NCBI GenBank assembly: GCA_013397455.1
Contig: VYZB01000030.1
Coordinates: forward strand, 1,644,334-1,708,333
Direction: 5' to 3'
Length of the DNA stretch: 64,000 nt
Origin: Crotophaga sulcirostris
Taxonomy: Eukaryota; Chordata; Aves; Cuculiformes; Crotophagidae
A program made the translations under genes and the position numbers. The notes under the pieces were generated by a model. It searched no databases. It was not told the origin of the DNA and was given only the letters and a program-made list of their open reading frames with translations. Below, one piece after another: positions 62,201 to 64,000 of this stretch (within the stretch, counting starts at the first letter, position 1; each line of letters opens with the position of its first letter).

Positions 62201-64000
62201 TCTTCTCTCACATCCACGGGCGCTGTTCTGTGCCTCGTAAGGCATCTGTCACACAGTGCATCCCATCATGTTATCATCTCATTCCTCCCAAATTACTTCT
62301 CATTCTAGGGACAGAGCCAGAATTTGCAATAATTTCCCAGAGAGTCCTGCGTTGGAGGAGAACAAGAGACCATCATCACTGACACACAAGAAGAAATGCT
62401 GCCACTCCACATGCACACCCACTAGCTCTGGAGGTGCAATGCTGGAGGAGGAACCACCAGTCCTTCTGTATTTCCCAGTCACACAACCACAATTTGTAAA
62501 ACCCCAGCTGTCAATGAAAGAGATCTGAAGGAGCTGGAAGGGGCTGGTCTCCTGCATTGTTCTTTAAACAATAGCATTACAAAACAGAAGTTGCAAAGCA
62601 AGTAAGAAGGCGTAAGGCACCACGCCTCCATCACAGGGCTGCTGTGGCTGGCGCCAACGGCACATCTGTCCCACGCCTCTCCTCCCACTGCCTTTGCCAA
62701 CACAGCAAGCGGTCTCCTGCTGCTTCATCCCAGCCAATCACAAAATACTTTAAAGGCCACCTCCAGCTCCACGATGCTTCCACACCCTCCAAGTCATCTC
62801 TTCTGAGGCAATCTCCCAGCTGCATGAAGCTTTGTTTGGAGACAAATCACTCCTAAGAGTTTGTTGTTGTGCACAGTTTTGGTTCAGCACATGGTACAGA
62901 TGGGAAGCCATCACCAGATGTGGGTAATATTGTCCCCTATGCTTTGGGATGGATTAGATGCAGGGATTTGGCCCTCTACATTACACTCATTTCTCCTTTG
63001 TTATGTGCAGTTTCCACTGCTCTTCTCCAAAGACATCTGGGCTCTCAGAGGACTCAAGTAAAGGTTAAAAGCTGGATCAGCCCTGCAGTTGCTTTCCCTT
63101 TGTCTGCCAGCTTCCCTGCAGGGCAGAGTACAGAGGCATCCACAGAACATGCCATTTTTTTGCTCAGAGAAAAGAAAATCAACTTGTAATGGGCAAGAGC
63201 CCTTCCCCACAGCTGCCCTCCTGCAGTTGAGAAGTCCTCAGGGCTGCTCTATCCCAAGTCCATCTCTTCTCTCTCAAACTACAGTACTTTTAGATCCATT
63301 AGGTCTGGAATATAAGTGTACGTTGGGCTTCTCTCCTATTTCAGCATGCAGAAATAATACTGGAGATGTGTGTCAATTGAGAACAAGGTTTGCCAGCTGA
63401 TAACTCCAGCAAGGGGCTGGGTTTATCCTGCCTGTTTGCTTCAAATTACATGCTTCTTCAAGCTAGAAAGAGACAACGACTGAGAAATGCCTTGTACTCA
63501 CAATTTCCAGTGGACCCAGAGCAAAAATGTAGCCACTCTATGCAAGAGAAGAGAGCTCTTTTGCACAGGCACAGGTCAAGGAGACAGCATGGGAAAGACA
63601 TTCAAGCCCAAAGGGCATTTCCCAGCATCTTCAAGTGCATGGTGATACCGGACCTCAAACACATGCCCTCCCAGGCTCCTGTTTGTTTCCCACTGTCTCC
63701 TCCTTGGACAGACTGAAGCAGCAAAGGCAGGTGCTCAGGAGGTGCCACCCCAGCTGGGAGGTCACCCCAAATACACCAGCAGGCACTGGGAGAGCTGGAG
63801 AAGGTCCACACAAGAGCCTCAACTGCAACACATCTGGTTCTCCCTCTCCATCCTGAACTAGGGCTGCACTCTCAGCTGTTAGAGGGCTCTTGCATCAAAT
63901 TTATAATGAAAAAAAAATTCTCCACTTACTTGGACACCCAGAAATCAATGAGCCCTGAATAATCTCAATCACTGCTTTTGTAGTGGGTTAGTAAAAAGAA
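56293..64000 (-). other. NTRK3: Intron upstream of the 69-nt LRR exon, continuing beyond the window
   Basis: At least 7708 nt lie upstream of the first exon found. I searched for the preceding LRR exon and saw no match. It contains one CR1 3' end (59786-60025). A 203-codon minus-strand frame (56993-57604) lacks any recognisable domain and is treated as chance. Confidence 0.7.
59786..60025 (+). mobile_element. CR1 LINE, 3' end fragment
   Basis: It contains GAGGTTTAGATTGGGTATTA, GCACTGGAACAGCTCCCCAG, GGACTCGATGATCCTTTTGG and a closing GGGTAATTCTATGATTCTCT tail. This is a different CR1 subfamily from the 22.7 kb copy, with AACAGCTCCCCAGGGAAG in place of AACAGGTTGCCCAGAGAG. It is 5'-truncated. 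Confidence 0.93.

Noticed and set aside
63925..63990. A good-looking minus-strand donor (CCAA then GTAAGTGG) near the window end, considered as the missing upstream LRR exon.
   Set aside because: The sequence before it does not encode an LRR in any frame and has no convincing acceptor.
1..64000. tRNA, rRNA, CRISPR arrays, bacterial-type operons, endogenous retroviral LTR or gag/pol text.
   Set aside because: Looked for on both strands and not seen. The sequence is ordinary vertebrate intron apart from NTRK3 exons and the listed repeats.

Overview
The window is vertebrate nuclear DNA, almost certainly from a bird. Several CR1 retrotransposon 3' ends are present, each finishing in the typical ATTCTATGATTCT-type tail. 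Introns are CpG-poor and kilobases to tens of kilobases long. The only gene I can support is NTRK3 (TrkC, the neurotrophin-3 receptor), read on the minus strand. I cannot name the species.

Eight consecutive internal coding exons lie between 56292 and 37080. In transcription order they are a leucine-rich-repeat exon (69 nt), the LRR C-terminal cap exon (158 nt), two exons sharing the first Ig-like domain (143 and 142 nt), one exon for the second, ligand-binding Ig-like domain (297 nt), a 24-nt microexon, a 71-nt extracellular stalk exon and the 103-nt transmembrane exon. All have GT-AG borders, and their phases join into one open frame of 1007 nt (335 complete codons). The gene is incomplete at both ends. 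I did not find the signal-peptide and earlier LRR exons in the 7.7 kb above 56292. I did not find the intracellular juxtamembrane and kinase exons in the 37 kb below 37080, so both flanks read as large introns.

The rest is non-coding. It holds CR1 fragments of at least two ages, including a decayed reverse-transcriptase segment near 25.3 kb, plus two MIR-like ancient SINE relics and simple repeats. I saw no second gene, promoter CpG island, tRNA, rRNA, CRISPR array or integrated virus. Most predicted reading frames here are chance frames.

The points most worth following are: the phase-symmetric 24-nt microexon with a UGC-rich, branch-point-containing upstream intron, which looks like a neural cassette exon; an in-frame read-through at the transmembrane exon donor; an RE1/NRSE-like site in a CpG-rich island within an intron; two perfect 22-bp palindromes; and tight clusters of homeodomain- and ONECUT-like motifs in the long intron. 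I found no evidence for a wholly new biological system.
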